Of a stretch of 64,000 bases of DNA, positions 15,452 through 23,146 are shown one piece after another (positions within the stretch are counted from its first letter, which is position 1; each line of letters starts with the position of its first letter). Source of the stretch: Paludibacter sp. (GTDB lineage: Bacteria > Bacteroidota > Bacteroidia > Bacteroidales > Paludibacteraceae); contig JAQVAV010000009.1 in NCBI GenBank assembly GCA_028690665.1, positions 75,320 through 139,319 on the forward strand. The letters run 5' to 3'. The notes below the pieces were generated by a model. It did not search any database. It was not told the DNA's origin and was given only the letters and a program-made list of their open reading frames with translations. The position numbers and the translations under genes are program-made.

Positions 15452-16294
15452 ATGAAGGTTGTTTCGAATATCGAGGCTCTGAATCACGAACTGGGAGAAG
15501 TCAGAAAATCAGGGCTGTCAATTGGACTCGTTCCCACAATGGGGGCTTTACATACCGGCCATAAATCTTTGGTTGAAAAATCTGTTGCTGAAAATGATTT
15601 TACAGTTGTGAGCGTTTTTGTCAATCCGACACAGTTTAATAATACTACCGACTTAGAAAAATATCCGAGGAATTTACAAAGGGATGCGGATTTGCTCGAA
15701 ACCGTCGGATGTAATCTTGTTTTCGCTCCGGAAGCCAAAGATGTTTATTCTGAAAAAGAAATGACTAACCGTTTCGAATTTGATTTTGAAGGATTAGATA
15801 AGGTCATGGAAGGGAGGTTTCGTCCCGGGCATTTTAATGGAGTTGTGCAGATTGTGAGTAAGCTTTTTACATTGGTTGGTCCGGATCGGGCATACTTTGG
15901 AGAGAAAGATTTTCAACAATTAGCAATTATTCATTTAATGGTTCGAAAAATGGGCTTTAAATTACAGATTGTTGATTGTCCGATTGTGAGAGAAACTACA
16001 GGCTTGGCTCTAAGTAGCCGTAATGAAAGACTCTCGCGGGATCAGTTGAAAATTGCAGAACAGATTTCACATATTTTGACCCAAAGCCGTCACTTTGCCG
16101 GAAAAATTGAGCCTAAAACTCTTGAAGAATGGGTACAGGTAGAAGTGAATGCTTTTGAAGGCCTTGAGGTGGAATATTTTGAAATTGTAAATATTAATAC
16201 ATTGCAACCTATAAAATCATGGAAAGAACCATCTGTTGGTTGTATTGCAGTTTATTGCGGTGAAGTCCGCCTGATTGATAACATAAAATATTGA
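15452..16294 (+). CDS. panC: Pantothenate synthetase (pantoate--beta-alanine ligase)
   Basis: A 280-residue cytoplasmic enzyme that joins pantoate and beta-alanine with ATP to make pantothenate, the precursor of coenzyme A. Diagnostic motifs are all present: VPTMGALHTGHKSLVEKS with the HxGH nucleotide-binding signature, VSVFVNPTQFNN, GRFRPGHFNGV, YFGEKDFQQL and LALSSRNERLS. The length is normal. panD follows after 38 bases and supplies beta-alanine, so the two form a pathway operon. Confidence 0.96.
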   Translation: MKVVSNIEALNHELGEVRKSGLSIGLVPTMGALHTGHKSLVEKSVAENDFTVVSVFVNPTQFNNTTDLEKYPRNLQRDADLLETVGCNLVFAPEAKDVYSEKEMTNRFEFDFEGLDKVMEGRFRPGHFNGVVQIVSKLFTLVGPDRAYFGEKDFQQLAIIHLMVRKMGFKLQIVDCPIVRETTGLALSSRNERLSRDQLKIAEQISHILTQSRHFAGKIEPKTLEEWVQVEVNAFEGLEVEYFEIVNINTLQPIKSWKEPSVGCIAVYCGEVRLIDNIKY

Positions 16295-16332
16295 ATCTGA
16301 AGAAGAGAAATATACCGAAATAATATATAAAA

Positions 16333-16683
16333 ATGTTAGTTCACGTAGTAAAGTCTAAAATTCACAGGGTTACTGTAACAGAAGCCAATCTTAATTATAT
16401 CGGGAGTATTACCATTGACATGGACTTAATGGATGCTGCCAATATATTTGCAAATGAGAAAGTAAGCATTGTAAATAATAATAATGGTGAACGCTTTGAT
16501 ACTTACGTTATTCCGGGAGAAAGGGGCTCCGGAGTTGTATGTTTAAACGGGGCTGCTGCAAGGTTAGTGCAACCGGGTGATATTATTATCATAATTGCTT
16601 ATGCGATCATGGAAATGGAAGATGCTAAAGTTTTTCGTCCGGCCGTAATTTTCCCGGATACAGCAACCAATAAGCTTGTTTAG
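16333..16683 (+). CDS. panD: Aspartate 1-decarboxylase
   Basis: A 116-residue pyruvoyl-dependent enzyme that decarboxylates L-aspartate to beta-alanine for pantothenate synthesis. The self-cleavage site Gly24-Ser25 is visible in NYIGSITID, with the pyruvoyl group forming from Ser25. [26 protein letters not shown] is the strongly conserved region around the active site. It forms an operon with panC immediately upstream, and a hairpin with a T run follows. Confidence 0.95.
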   Translation: MLVHVVKSKIHRVTVTEANLNYIGSITIDMDLMDAANIFANEKVSIVNNNNGERFDTYVIPGERGSGVVCLNGAAARLVQPGDIIIIIAYAIMEMEDAKVFRPAVIFPDTATNKLV

Positions 16684-16726
16684 CTAGAATAGGAGAAATA
16701 TAAATCCTTATCGGAGTTTAGAGATG

Positions 16727-16778
16727 CGAATGAAAATTCATTCAGAAATTATACTGTTTGAAAGTTCATTCGTTTTTT
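16727..16778 (+). terminator. Probable terminator after panD
   Basis: CGAATGAA (16727-16734) pairs with TTCATTCG (16765-16772), followed by six T. The loop is long (30 bases), so the call is moderate. Confidence 0.5.
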
Positions 16779-16805
16779 AAATTTAAAACTTAGTCGTTTT
16801 TGCAA

Positions 16806-17396
16806 ATGAAGGTTGTAATTATAAAATATAACGCCGGAAATATTCGTTCGGTATTATTTGCCTTAGAGAGAATTGGCGTTCAGGCACTTGTAACGGATGA
16901 CCCGGATGAAATCAGGGGGGCCGACAGGGTTATATTTCCAGGTGTGGGAGAAGCTTCTTCCGCTATGGAATATCTGCGAGCCAAGGGCTTGGATAAACTG
17001 ATTTGTTCTTTGACCCAACCCGTTCTGGGTATTTGTCTCGGGATGCAATTGATGTGTTCCTTTTCAGAAGAAAATGATACCCCCTGTCTCGGAATATTTA
17101 CAGAGAAGGTAAAGCGTTTTTCTGAAACTAAGGGATTTAAAATTCCTCAAATAGGCTGGAATAATATCTTTAATCTGAAAACGCACTTGTTTAATGGTGT
17201 GCCTGAAAATACTTTTGCTTATTTTGTGCATGGATACTATGTAGAAGCTTGCGATTATGCTATTGCACAAACTGATTACATTCAGACCTACAGTTCGGCT
17301 TTGCATAAAGATAATTTTTATGCAGTGCAGTTTCATCCGGAAAAGTCAGGAGATGCCGGTCAGAAAATTCTCGAAAATTTTATAAAAGGAGCCTGA
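16806..17396 (+). CDS. hisH: Imidazole glycerol phosphate synthase, glutaminase subunit
   Basis: The start at ATG 16806 gives MKVVIIKYNAGNIRSV, the normal HisH N-terminus. The protein is 196 residues, the usual size. The class I glutamine amidotransferase triad is complete: Cys77 in GICLGMQL, His177 and Glu179 in FHPEKS. FPGVGEASSAM supplies the oxyanion region, and QIGWNN with YFVHGYY are HisH-specific. HisH delivers ammonia to HisF in histidine biosynthesis, but neither hisF nor any other his gene is next to it here. A HisH-like amidotransferase serving another pathway is an alternative. tgt follows after 47 bases. Confidence 0.88.
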   Translation: MKVVIIKYNAGNIRSVLFALERIGVQALVTDDPDEIRGADRVIFPGVGEASSAMEYLRAKGLDKLICSLTQPVLGICLGMQLMCSFSEENDTPCLGIFTEKVKRFSETKGFKIPQIGWNNIFNLKTHLFNGVPENTFAYFVHGYYVEACDYAIAQTDYIQTYSSALHKDNFYAVQFHPEKSGDAGQKILENFIKGA

Positions 17397-17443
17397 ATAG
17401 GTTGCTTACAGTTTAATCTCTGAATCAGGTTATTTTTTTTTGA

Positions 17444-18574
17444 ATGACTTTTGAAATACAACATACCGATCCGAATTCGAATGCCAGAGTTGGTTTGATT
17501 ATAACCGATCACGGAGAGATTGAAACTCCGATTTTTATGCCTGTAGGTACCGTTGCTTCTGTTAAAGCAGTGCATTTTCATGAACTGAAGGATGATATAA
17601 AAGCCCGGATTATTTTGGGAAATACGTATCATTTGTATTTGCGTCCGGGAATTGATACGCTTGAAAAAGCCGGAGGATTACATAAGTTCAATGGTTGGGA
17701 TCGTCCGATACTGACTGATAGCGGAGGCTTTCAGGTTTTTTCTTTGACGGATAACCGAAAGTTACACGAAGAAGGTGCTGTATTTCGCTCCCATATTGAT
17801 GGAAGTAAGCATTTGTTTACTCCTGAAAAAGTTGTCGATATTCAGCGGTCAATAGGAGCCGATATTATTATGGCTTTTGATGAGTGTACTCCGGGAAATG
17901 CCGATTATGCTTATGCCAAAAAATCTATGGAACTTACCCATCGCTGGCTCGATCGGGGTGTTCGCCATTTTGACAGTACGGAGTCTAAATATGGATATTC
18001 TCAAACATTTTTTCCGATAGTTCAGGGATGCGTTTATCCTGATTTACGGCGGCAGTCAGCTGAGTTTATAACTTCGCAAAACCGGGAAGGAAACGCAATC
18101 GGAGGACTTGCTGTAGGGGAACCGACCGAGAAAATGTATGAGATGATTGAAATTGTGAATGAAATACTTCCGAAAGAAAAACCCCGTTATTTGATGGGGG
18201 TGGGTACTCCTCAGAATATTCTGGAAGCTGTCGAACGGGGAGTGGATATGTTTGATTGTGTGATGCCAACCCGCAATGGACGAAACGGGATGTTGTTTAC
18301 TTCGCAGGGAGTTATGAATATGCGTAACGAAAAGTGGAAAAACGATTTTTCTCCTTTGGATGAGTTCGGTACGTCTTATGTCGATAGAGTTTACACAAAA
18401 GCATATTTGCGACATTTGTTTATAAGTAAAGAATTACTGGCAATGCAGATAGCCTCAATTCATAATCTCGCTTTTTATTTGTGGCTCGTTGGTGAGGCCC
18501 GCAAACATATACAAGCCGGTGATTTTGCTCACTGGAAAAAAGGGATGATAGAACAATTGGGCAGAAGGTTATAA
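17444..18574 (+). CDS. tgt: tRNA-guanine transglycosylase without zinc-site cysteines
   Basis: A 376-residue enzyme that exchanges guanine 34 of certain tRNAs for the queuosine precursor. Clear family motifs are IFMPVGTVASVKAVHF, ILGNTYHLYLRPG, LTDSGGFQVFSL, FDECTPGN and GVDMFDCVMPTRNGRNG with the catalytic Asp. The zinc-binding C-x-C-x-x-C segment expected near residues 306-317 reads DEFGTSYVDRVY and has no cysteine, although the following TKAYLRHLF and IASIHNL regions are intact. From memory, other Bacteroidota TGTs share this change, so the enzyme is probably active without the usual zinc ion. lptF/lptG follows 21 bases later. Confidence 0.93.
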   Translation: MTFEIQHTDPNSNARVGLIITDHGEIETPIFMPVGTVASVKAVHFHELKDDIKARIILGNTYHLYLRPGIDTLEKAGGLHKFNGWDRPILTDSGGFQVFSLTDNRKLHEEGAVFRSHIDGSKHLFTPEKVVDIQRSIGADIIMAFDECTPGNADYAYAKKSMELTHRWLDRGVRHFDSTESKYGYSQTFFPIVQGCVYPDLRRQSAEFITSQNREGNAIGGLAVGEPTEKMYEMIEIVNEILPKEKPRYLMGVGTPQNILEAVERGVDMFDCVMPTRNGRNGMLFTSQGVMNMRNEKWKNDFSPLDEFGTSYVDRVYTKAYLRHLFISKELLAMQIASIHNLAFYLWLVGEARKHIQAGDFAHWKKGMIEQLGRRL

Positions 18575-18595
18575 ATCGGATCATTTTTTATACAA

Positions 18596-19705
18596 ATGAA
18601 AGCACTTCAAGTCGATTATCATAAATTTGGTCTTAAACGGATTGATACTTATATTATCAAGAAGTTTCTGGGTACTTATTTTTATTCTATTATACTTATT
18701 TTGAGTATCGCTGTGGTATTCGACCTGACAGAAAAGTTAGATGATTTTTTTGACAATAATGCTCCGCTGAAAGCAATTATTTTTGATTATTATCTGAACT
18801 TCATTCCTTTTTACATGAATATGTTCAGCCCGCTTTTTACTTTTATTTCGGTTATTTTCTTTACTTCGAAAATGGCCACGAACACTGAAATTATAGCGAT
18901 TCTATCCAGTGGTGTAAGTTTTAGAAGGCTAATGGTTCCTTATTTTATTTCGGCTTTCGTGATTGCCTCAATTGCTTTTGTTCTGGGAGGATATGTCATT
19001 CCTCCTTCTAATCAGAAACTTATTGATTTCGAAGATAAATATGTAAAAAAGAAAAAAATGAATCATGCCCGTAATGTTCAAATGGCTGTTGAGCCGGGTG
19101 TGATCATGTATATTGAGCGTTACGAAATTTCTGAAAATAAGGGATACCGTTTTTCTCTTGAAAAATTTGAACATAAAAAATTGGTTTCACGCCTTACTGC
19201 TGAGACTATTTCGTGGGATTCGGCCTATACATGGACTTTAAAAGATTATTTGCAACGTGATTTTCATGGAATGAAGGAGAGTCTTACTTATGGAATGTCG
19301 ATGGATACTGTTATCAATGTGAAGCCCGAAGAATTTTTTATAACTTCGGCTGAAAGTCCACAAATGACGAATCCCGAGCTGGCCGGTTATCTGAAACGTC
19401 AGAAATCGCGGGGAGTTGGTAATATCCAAGGCTTTGAAGATGAGTATTATAAACGATTTTCAATGCCGTTAGCCGCTTTTATTATGACGCTGATCGGAGT
19501 TTCTCTGTCTTCGCGAAAAGTTCGTGGCGGTATGGGTGTTCATTTGGGTGTTGGGCTGGCATTGAGTTCATTATATATCTTGTTCTCAACTTTTTCAACG
19601 ACCTTTTCTGTTAGTGGATTATTGTCACCTTTTGCCGCAGTCTGGTTGCCTAATATTGTATTTTTAGCTGTCGGTATCTATCTTTACCGGACAGCTCCGA
19701 AGTAA
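18596..19705 (+). CDS. LptF/LptG-family lipopolysaccharide export permease
   Basis: A 369-residue inner-membrane protein of the YjgP/YjgQ family, which with LptB extracts lipopolysaccharide from the inner membrane and passes it to the periplasmic bridge. RIDTYIIKKFLGTYFYSIIL is the typical start. Three membrane segments lie in the first 130 residues, a periplasmic beta domain at about 140-270, and three more segments at the end. KRFSMPLAAFIMTLIGVSLSSRKVRGG is the conserved coupling region. Whether this is LptF or LptG cannot be decided; only one copy is here and the partner must be elsewhere. It ends the panC-to-permease plus-strand run at a strong terminator. Confidence 0.88.
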   Translation: MKALQVDYHKFGLKRIDTYIIKKFLGTYFYSIILILSIAVVFDLTEKLDDFFDNNAPLKAIIFDYYLNFIPFYMNMFSPLFTFISVIFFTSKMATNTEIIAILSSGVSFRRLMVPYFISAFVIASIAFVLGGYVIPPSNQKLIDFEDKYVKKKKMNHARNVQMAVEPGVIMYIERYEISENKGYRFSLEKFEHKKLVSRLTAETISWDSAYTWTLKDYLQRDFHGMKESLTYGMSMDTVINVKPEEFFITSAESPQMTNPELAGYLKRQKSRGVGNIQGFEDEYYKRFSMPLAAFIMTLIGVSLSSRKVRGGMGVHLGVGLALSSLYILFSTFSTTFSVSGLLSPFAAVWLPNIVFLAVGIYLYRTAPK

Positions 19706-19715
19706 GCGGAAAATA

Positions 19716-19746
19716 AAAACCTGTCTTTTTGGGGACAGGTTTTATT
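19716..19746. terminator. Bidirectional terminator between lptF/G and rfbB
   Basis: AAAACCTGTC (19716-19725) pairs perfectly with GACAGGTTTT (19734-19743). A-rich and T-rich flanks allow it to work for both convergent genes. Confidence 0.85.
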
Positions 19747-19774
19747 TTATATATTGATATGGTTTTGGAGAATA

Positions 19775-20836
19775 TTATCCTCTGCTTTTATACTGTTTTT
19801 CGTAGTAAGACTGATACTGTCCGCTGGTAACATTGTCTAACCATTCCTGATTTGCCAGATACCAGTCAACTGTTTTTTCAAGTCCTTCTTCAAACTGAAG
19901 AGACGGTTTCCAGCCTAGTTCGGTTTGGAGTTTTGTTGAATCAATCGCATAGCGTAAGTCATGGCCAGCACGATCTTTTACGAAAGTGATCAATTTTGCA
20001 GATTCTCCGGCATTGCGCCCCAGTTTTCGGTCCATTATTTCACAAAGCTTGCGGATTAAATCAATATTTTTCCATTCGTTATTTCCTCCGATGTTGTAAG
20101 TTTCTCCGTTCTTTCCCTTGTGAAAAATAATATCAATAGCCCGTGCATGATCGTTTACATAAAGCCAGTCGCGAACATTTTCTCCTTTTCCGTAAATAGG
20201 AATCGGACGATTGTGCTTTATGTTGTTGATCGAAAGTGGAATCAGTTTTTCCGGGAAATGGTTAGCTCCGTAATTATTTGAACAATTCGATATTACAGTC
20301 GGAAGGCCGTAAGTGTCATGGTAGGCTCTTACAAAATGATCAGACGATGCTTTACTTGCTGAATATGGAGAATGCGGGTCATATTTGGTTTTCTCCGTAA
20401 AAAATGTTCCGTCAAATTCCAATGCTCCATAAACTTCATCAGTAGAAATATGATAAAAACGTTTCCCTTCCATATTGTCTTTCCATGCATTTTTTGCTGC
20501 ATTCAACAAATTGCAGGTGCCAAAAATATTGGTTCGGATAAATGCAAATGGATCTGTAATTGATCTGTCGACATGCGACTCGGCTGCCAAATGTACTACT
20601 CCATCAAATTTGTGCTTTTCAAAAAGCTGAGGAATAAATATTTCATCAGTAATATCTCCTTTTACAAATGTATAATTAGGAGCATCGGCAATATCTTTCA
20701 GATTTTCCAGGTTGCCGGCGTAAGTCAGGGCATCGAGATTGTAAATGTTGTATTCAGGATACTTTGTAACGAACAATCTTACAACATGTGAGCCGATAAA
20801 TCCAGCTCCACCGGTAATCAAAATGTTTTTTTTCAT
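19775..20836 (-). CDS. rfbB: dTDP-glucose 4,6-dehydratase
   Basis: A 353-residue cytoplasmic extended short-chain dehydrogenase that makes dTDP-4-keto-6-deoxyglucose, the second step towards dTDP-rhamnose and related sugars. NILITGGAGFIGSHVVRLF is the NAD-binding GxxGxxG motif, HLAAESHVDRSI follows, ISTDEVYG supplies the catalytic Asp-Glu pair, and YSASKASSD is the YxxxK motif. NNYGANHFPEKLIP and GENVRDWLYVNDH are specific to the RmlB group. The other rml genes are not adjacent. The polysaccharide cluster 2 kb away may use its product, but this is inference. Confidence 0.95.
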   Translation of the reverse strand: MKKNILITGGAGFIGSHVVRLFVTKYPEYNIYNLDALTYAGNLENLKDIADAPNYTFVKGDITDEIFIPQLFEKHKFDGVVHLAAESHVDRSITDPFAFIRTNIFGTCNLLNAAKNAWKDNMEGKRFYHISTDEVYGALEFDGTFFTEKTKYDPHSPYSASKASSDHFVRAYHDTYGLPTVISNCSNNYGANHFPEKLIPLSINNIKHNRPIPIYGKGENVRDWLYVNDHARAIDIIFHKGKNGETYNIGGNNEWKNIDLIRKLCEIMDRKLGRNAGESAKLITFVKDRAGHDLRYAIDSTKLQTELGWKPSLQFEEGLEKTVDWYLANQEWLDNVTSGQYQSYYEKQYKSRG

Positions 20837-20887
20837 AATTCTCCGCGTTGATTTTTTGAAGTTTTGTTGATAAATAGTTTGAAAATC

Positions 20888-20929
20888 ATTATTCCGAGTA
20901 GTCTGCTTTAGTGCAAGACCGGGAATAAT
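20888..20929. repeat. Inverted repeat in the rfbB leader
   Basis: ATTATTCC (20888-20895) and GGAATAAT (20922-20929) form an 8-bp inverted repeat inside the presumed 5-prime leader of rfbB, between its promoter and start. It may form an RNA hairpin; no known riboswitch is recognised. Confidence 0.35.
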
Positions 20930-20961
20930 AAACGATGAATAATAACCGATTAACGTATATG

Positions 20962-20991
20962 CAAAGATACTATGAATTTCAGGCCTGACAA
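20962..20991 (-). promoter_or_regulatory. Promoter of rfbB
   Basis: On the minus strand TTG (20991-20989) is followed after 19 bases by TATCTTTG (20969-20962), a good match to the -33/-7 consensus. It predicts a leader of roughly 120 bases before rfbB. Confidence 0.7.
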
Positions 20992-21053
20992 CTTGTTGAT
21001 AACTTTTTGTTGAAAAAATGAAACATTCCGATTGGAAGACATAATTTTGTGAT

Positions 21054-21983
21054 GTGGAAAAATTAGATCAACATATAGAAAAGTTGCTGGCCGCACACGA
21101 CTATGTTGTGGTGCCGGAATTTGGAGGTTTTGTTGTGCAGAGAATATCTGCACAGATTACCGATGGTCGTATTATACCTCCATCATCAACAGTGGCGTTT
21201 AATCCACTGATGCATCACGCCGACGGATTGTTGGCTATTGAACTTGCTAAAAGCGAAAGCATGACTTATCGACAGGCAGTTGAGAGGATCAGTCAGAATG
21301 TTGAAGCGCTTAAAAAAAAGCTTGAAGAAACAGACCGGATTGAATTAGGTAATGTGGGCGTATTATACAGGGATGAACAACAAACTTTGTGTTTTTCTCC
21401 GGCAGGGAATGCTAATTTTCTTCCGGATAATTTCGGCAATGAAGATATTTTGCTCCATGTCCTTCCGGATCAGCAAACTTCAAAGACGATCCGGTTTGAA
21501 TATAAGCCAAAAGTATCTCACACGATCAGATACGCTGCCGCAGCAGTCCTTTTACTGGGAATGCTTATGATTTCGCCCCGTGTGAATGATACCCGTATTA
21601 ATTCGCAGGCATCGTTGTTGTCTTTGGTTGGAATACAGAATCCTGCTAAAAAAAGTATTGCAGTTACCGGAACTGAACCAGTTTCAACGGTCTCTACCGG
21701 TTCGGAAGAGACACATTCTCTTGCCGGCAATGAGATTGTCCCTAATAATGATGCTGATTTGTACCATGTAATAGTTGCAAGTTTGCCTGATAAAGAATCT
21801 GCTGACAGGTTTTGTAACGATTTGCTGAATGATAATTTTAAAGAGGCTCATGTATTAGCCCCGAAGAAAAATTATCGGGTTGCTATTATGTCTTTCGCTG
21901 ATAAAACTGAGGCTATTCAGTATATGGAAAACTTGCGCAAATCGGATGAACGGTTTAGTCAGGCCTGGGTGTTGTGTAAATAA
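21054..21983 (+). CDS. HU-CCDC81/SPOR membrane protein
   Basis: A 309-residue protein starting at GTG 21054; the nearby ATG at 21052 is out of frame. The first 60 residues (HIEKLLAAHDYVVVPEFGGFV, then NPLMHHADGLL) match the HU-CCDC81 domain found in Bacteroidota, and residues about 60-125 match its second HU-like domain. A single transmembrane segment lies near 158-174. The C-terminal 75 residues (YHVIVASLPDKESADRFCNDL to the end) form a SPOR domain, which binds denuded peptidoglycan strands at division sites. The protein therefore links an HU-like fold in the cytoplasm to the cell wall. Its role is not established. rpsP follows with its own promoter. Confidence 0.85.
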   Translation: MEKLDQHIEKLLAAHDYVVVPEFGGFVVQRISAQITDGRIIPPSSTVAFNPLMHHADGLLAIELAKSESMTYRQAVERISQNVEALKKKLEETDRIELGNVGVLYRDEQQTLCFSPAGNANFLPDNFGNEDILLHVLPDQQTSKTIRFEYKPKVSHTIRYAAAAVLLLGMLMISPRVNDTRINSQASLLSLVGIQNPAKKSIAVTGTEPVSTVSTGSEETHSLAGNEIVPNNDADLYHVIVASLPDKESADRFCNDLLNDNFKEAHVLAPKKNYRVAIMSFADKTEAIQYMENLRKSDERFSQAWVLCK

Positions 21984-22005
21984 CTGATTTTATCAGGTAA
22001 AAGCA

Positions 22006-22035
22006 TTTGAAAGTTCAATAAATTTATTATCTTTG
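22006..22035 (+). promoter_or_regulatory. Promoter of rpsP
   Basis: TTTG (22006-22009) and TATCTTTG (22028-22035) are 18 bases apart, close to the phylum consensus. The predicted start of transcription is about 45 bases before the ATG. Confidence 0.78.
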
Positions 22036-22088
22036 CAGCCGCTTTTCGGGAAAAAGCATTAGGTATAATCAAATTAAAATTTATTAAA

Positions 22089-22631
22089 ATGCCAGCTAAA
22101 ATTAGATTGCAACGTCATGGCCGTAAAGGATATGCTTACTATCATATCGTTATTGCAGACAGTCGCGCGCCACGTGATGGTAGATTTATTGAACGTATCG
22201 GTTCATACAATCCAAACACCGATCCTGCAACAGTCGATTTGAAATTCGACCGTGCCTTGTATTGGTTACAAACAGGTGCTCAGCCAACTGACACCACTCG
22301 TAACATTCTTTCTGCAGAGGGAGTGTTAATGAAAAAACACCTTTTGGAAGGTGTAAAAAAAGGTGCTTTTGATGCAGAAGAAGCTGAAAAACGTTTTGCT
22401 GCATGGAAAACAGCCAAAGAATCAAAAGTTGCTAAAACAAAAGAACAATTAGCTGCCGAAAAACAGACTGCCGTTAAAGCCCGTCTTGCAGCTGAAGCCG
22501 AAGTGAATAAAGCAAAAGCTGCCGAATTAGCTAAGAAAAAGGCCGAAGCTGAAGCAGCCGTGGCCGCTGAAGCTGCTGCTAATGCTCCTGTAGAAGAAGT
22601 TGCCGCAGCAGAAGCTCCTGCAGCTGAGTAA
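22089..22631 (+). CDS. rpsP: 30S ribosomal protein S16 with Ala/Lys/Glu-rich tail
   Basis: The first 80 residues are ribosomal protein S16: [20 protein letters not shown], then [18 protein letters not shown] and [17 protein letters not shown]16 helps assemble the 30S subunit. The protein extends to 180 residues with a tail rich in Ala, Lys and Glu (from about residue 120), ending in acidic AAEAPAAE. Extended S16 tails are usual in Bacteroidota. The gene stands alone between its own promoter and terminator; the common rimM-trmD neighbours are not present. Confidence 0.96.
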   Translation: MPAKIRLQRHGRKGYAYYHIVIADSRAPRDGRFIERIGSYNPNTDPATVDLKFDRALYWLQTGAQPTDTTRNILSAEGVLMKKHLLEGVKKGAFDAEEAEKRFAAWKTAKESKVAKTKEQLAAEKQTAVKARLAAEAEVNKAKAAELAKKKAEAEAAVAAEAAANAPVEEVAAAEAPAAE

Positions 22632-22651
22632 TTGCTCTTTAAAATGTATAA

Positions 22652-22682
22652 AAAAGCCCGAAAATCATTTTCGGGTTTTTTT
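22652..22682 (+). terminator. Terminator of rpsP
   Basis: CCCGAAAA (22657-22664) pairs with TTTTCGGG (22668-22675), three-base loop, then a run of eight T. A textbook intrinsic terminator. Confidence 0.92.
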
Positions 22683-22796
22683 TATTATAGAAGGATAAAA
22701 ACAGCCAAAAGAATAAAAAACAGTAGATAATTTTATTTATTGTGCCTTTACGCAATTAATCGATCGTTTTTTCGTTTTATTTAATAATTTTCAAAT

Positions 22797-23090
22797 ATGC
22801 TTAATAATATAGTTAATATCGCGTTGCAAATTTTGCCAACATCAAAAAGTGTTCATCCATACGATTTGGTGGACAGGGCTATCGAGGTTATAGCATCTTC
22901 AGGTTTAAAATATAAAGTGACTCCTTTTGAAACAGTTATGGAAGGGCGTTATGATGATATCATGAAAGTGATAAAAGAAGCTGAGGAGGCTTGTTATAGA
23001 GCGGGAGCTGAAAGTTTGATGACTTATATAAAAATTCAGAGTGGAGAGGGAGATGTCGCTATAGAAGATAAAATTGGAAAGTACGAGTAA
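22797..23090 (+). CDS. Thiamine-binding protein of the MTH1187/YkoF family
   Basis: A 97-residue single-domain protein. NIALQILPTSKSVHPYDLVDRAIEVI, then KVTPFETVMEGRYDDIMKVIKEAEEACYRAGAE, and a closing IKIQSGEG match the MTH1187/UPF0045 family (thiamine-binding fold, ferredoxin-like). Members bind thiamine or its pyrimidine part and sit in the cytoplasm. No thiamine biosynthesis or transport gene is adjacent and no TPP riboswitch is seen upstream, so a thiamine role here is only from the family. It stands between rpsP and the polysaccharide cluster. Confidence 0.82.
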   Translation: MLNNIVNIALQILPTSKSVHPYDLVDRAIEVIASSGLKYKVTPFETVMEGRYDDIMKVIKEAEEACYRAGAESLMTYIKIQSGEGDVAIEDKIGKYE

Positions 23091-23146
23091 AAAAATAAAT
23101 TTTTATTCCCATATTAATAAATTACAATTCAATTATTTTTAACGAA

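Noticed and set aside
20837..20960. Possible riboswitch in the rfbB leader
   Set aside because: Only an 8-bp inverted repeat is seen; no known riboswitch consensus could be matched.
21042..21049. TAATTTTG as promoter of the HU/SPOR gene
   Set aside because: It lies only five bases before the GTG start, which would leave almost no leader, and lacks a -33 element.
22700..22796. Possible TPP riboswitch before the thiamine-binding-type gene
   Set aside because: Neither of the conserved TPP-box sequences (CUGAGA and ACCUGA) is present and the leader is short.
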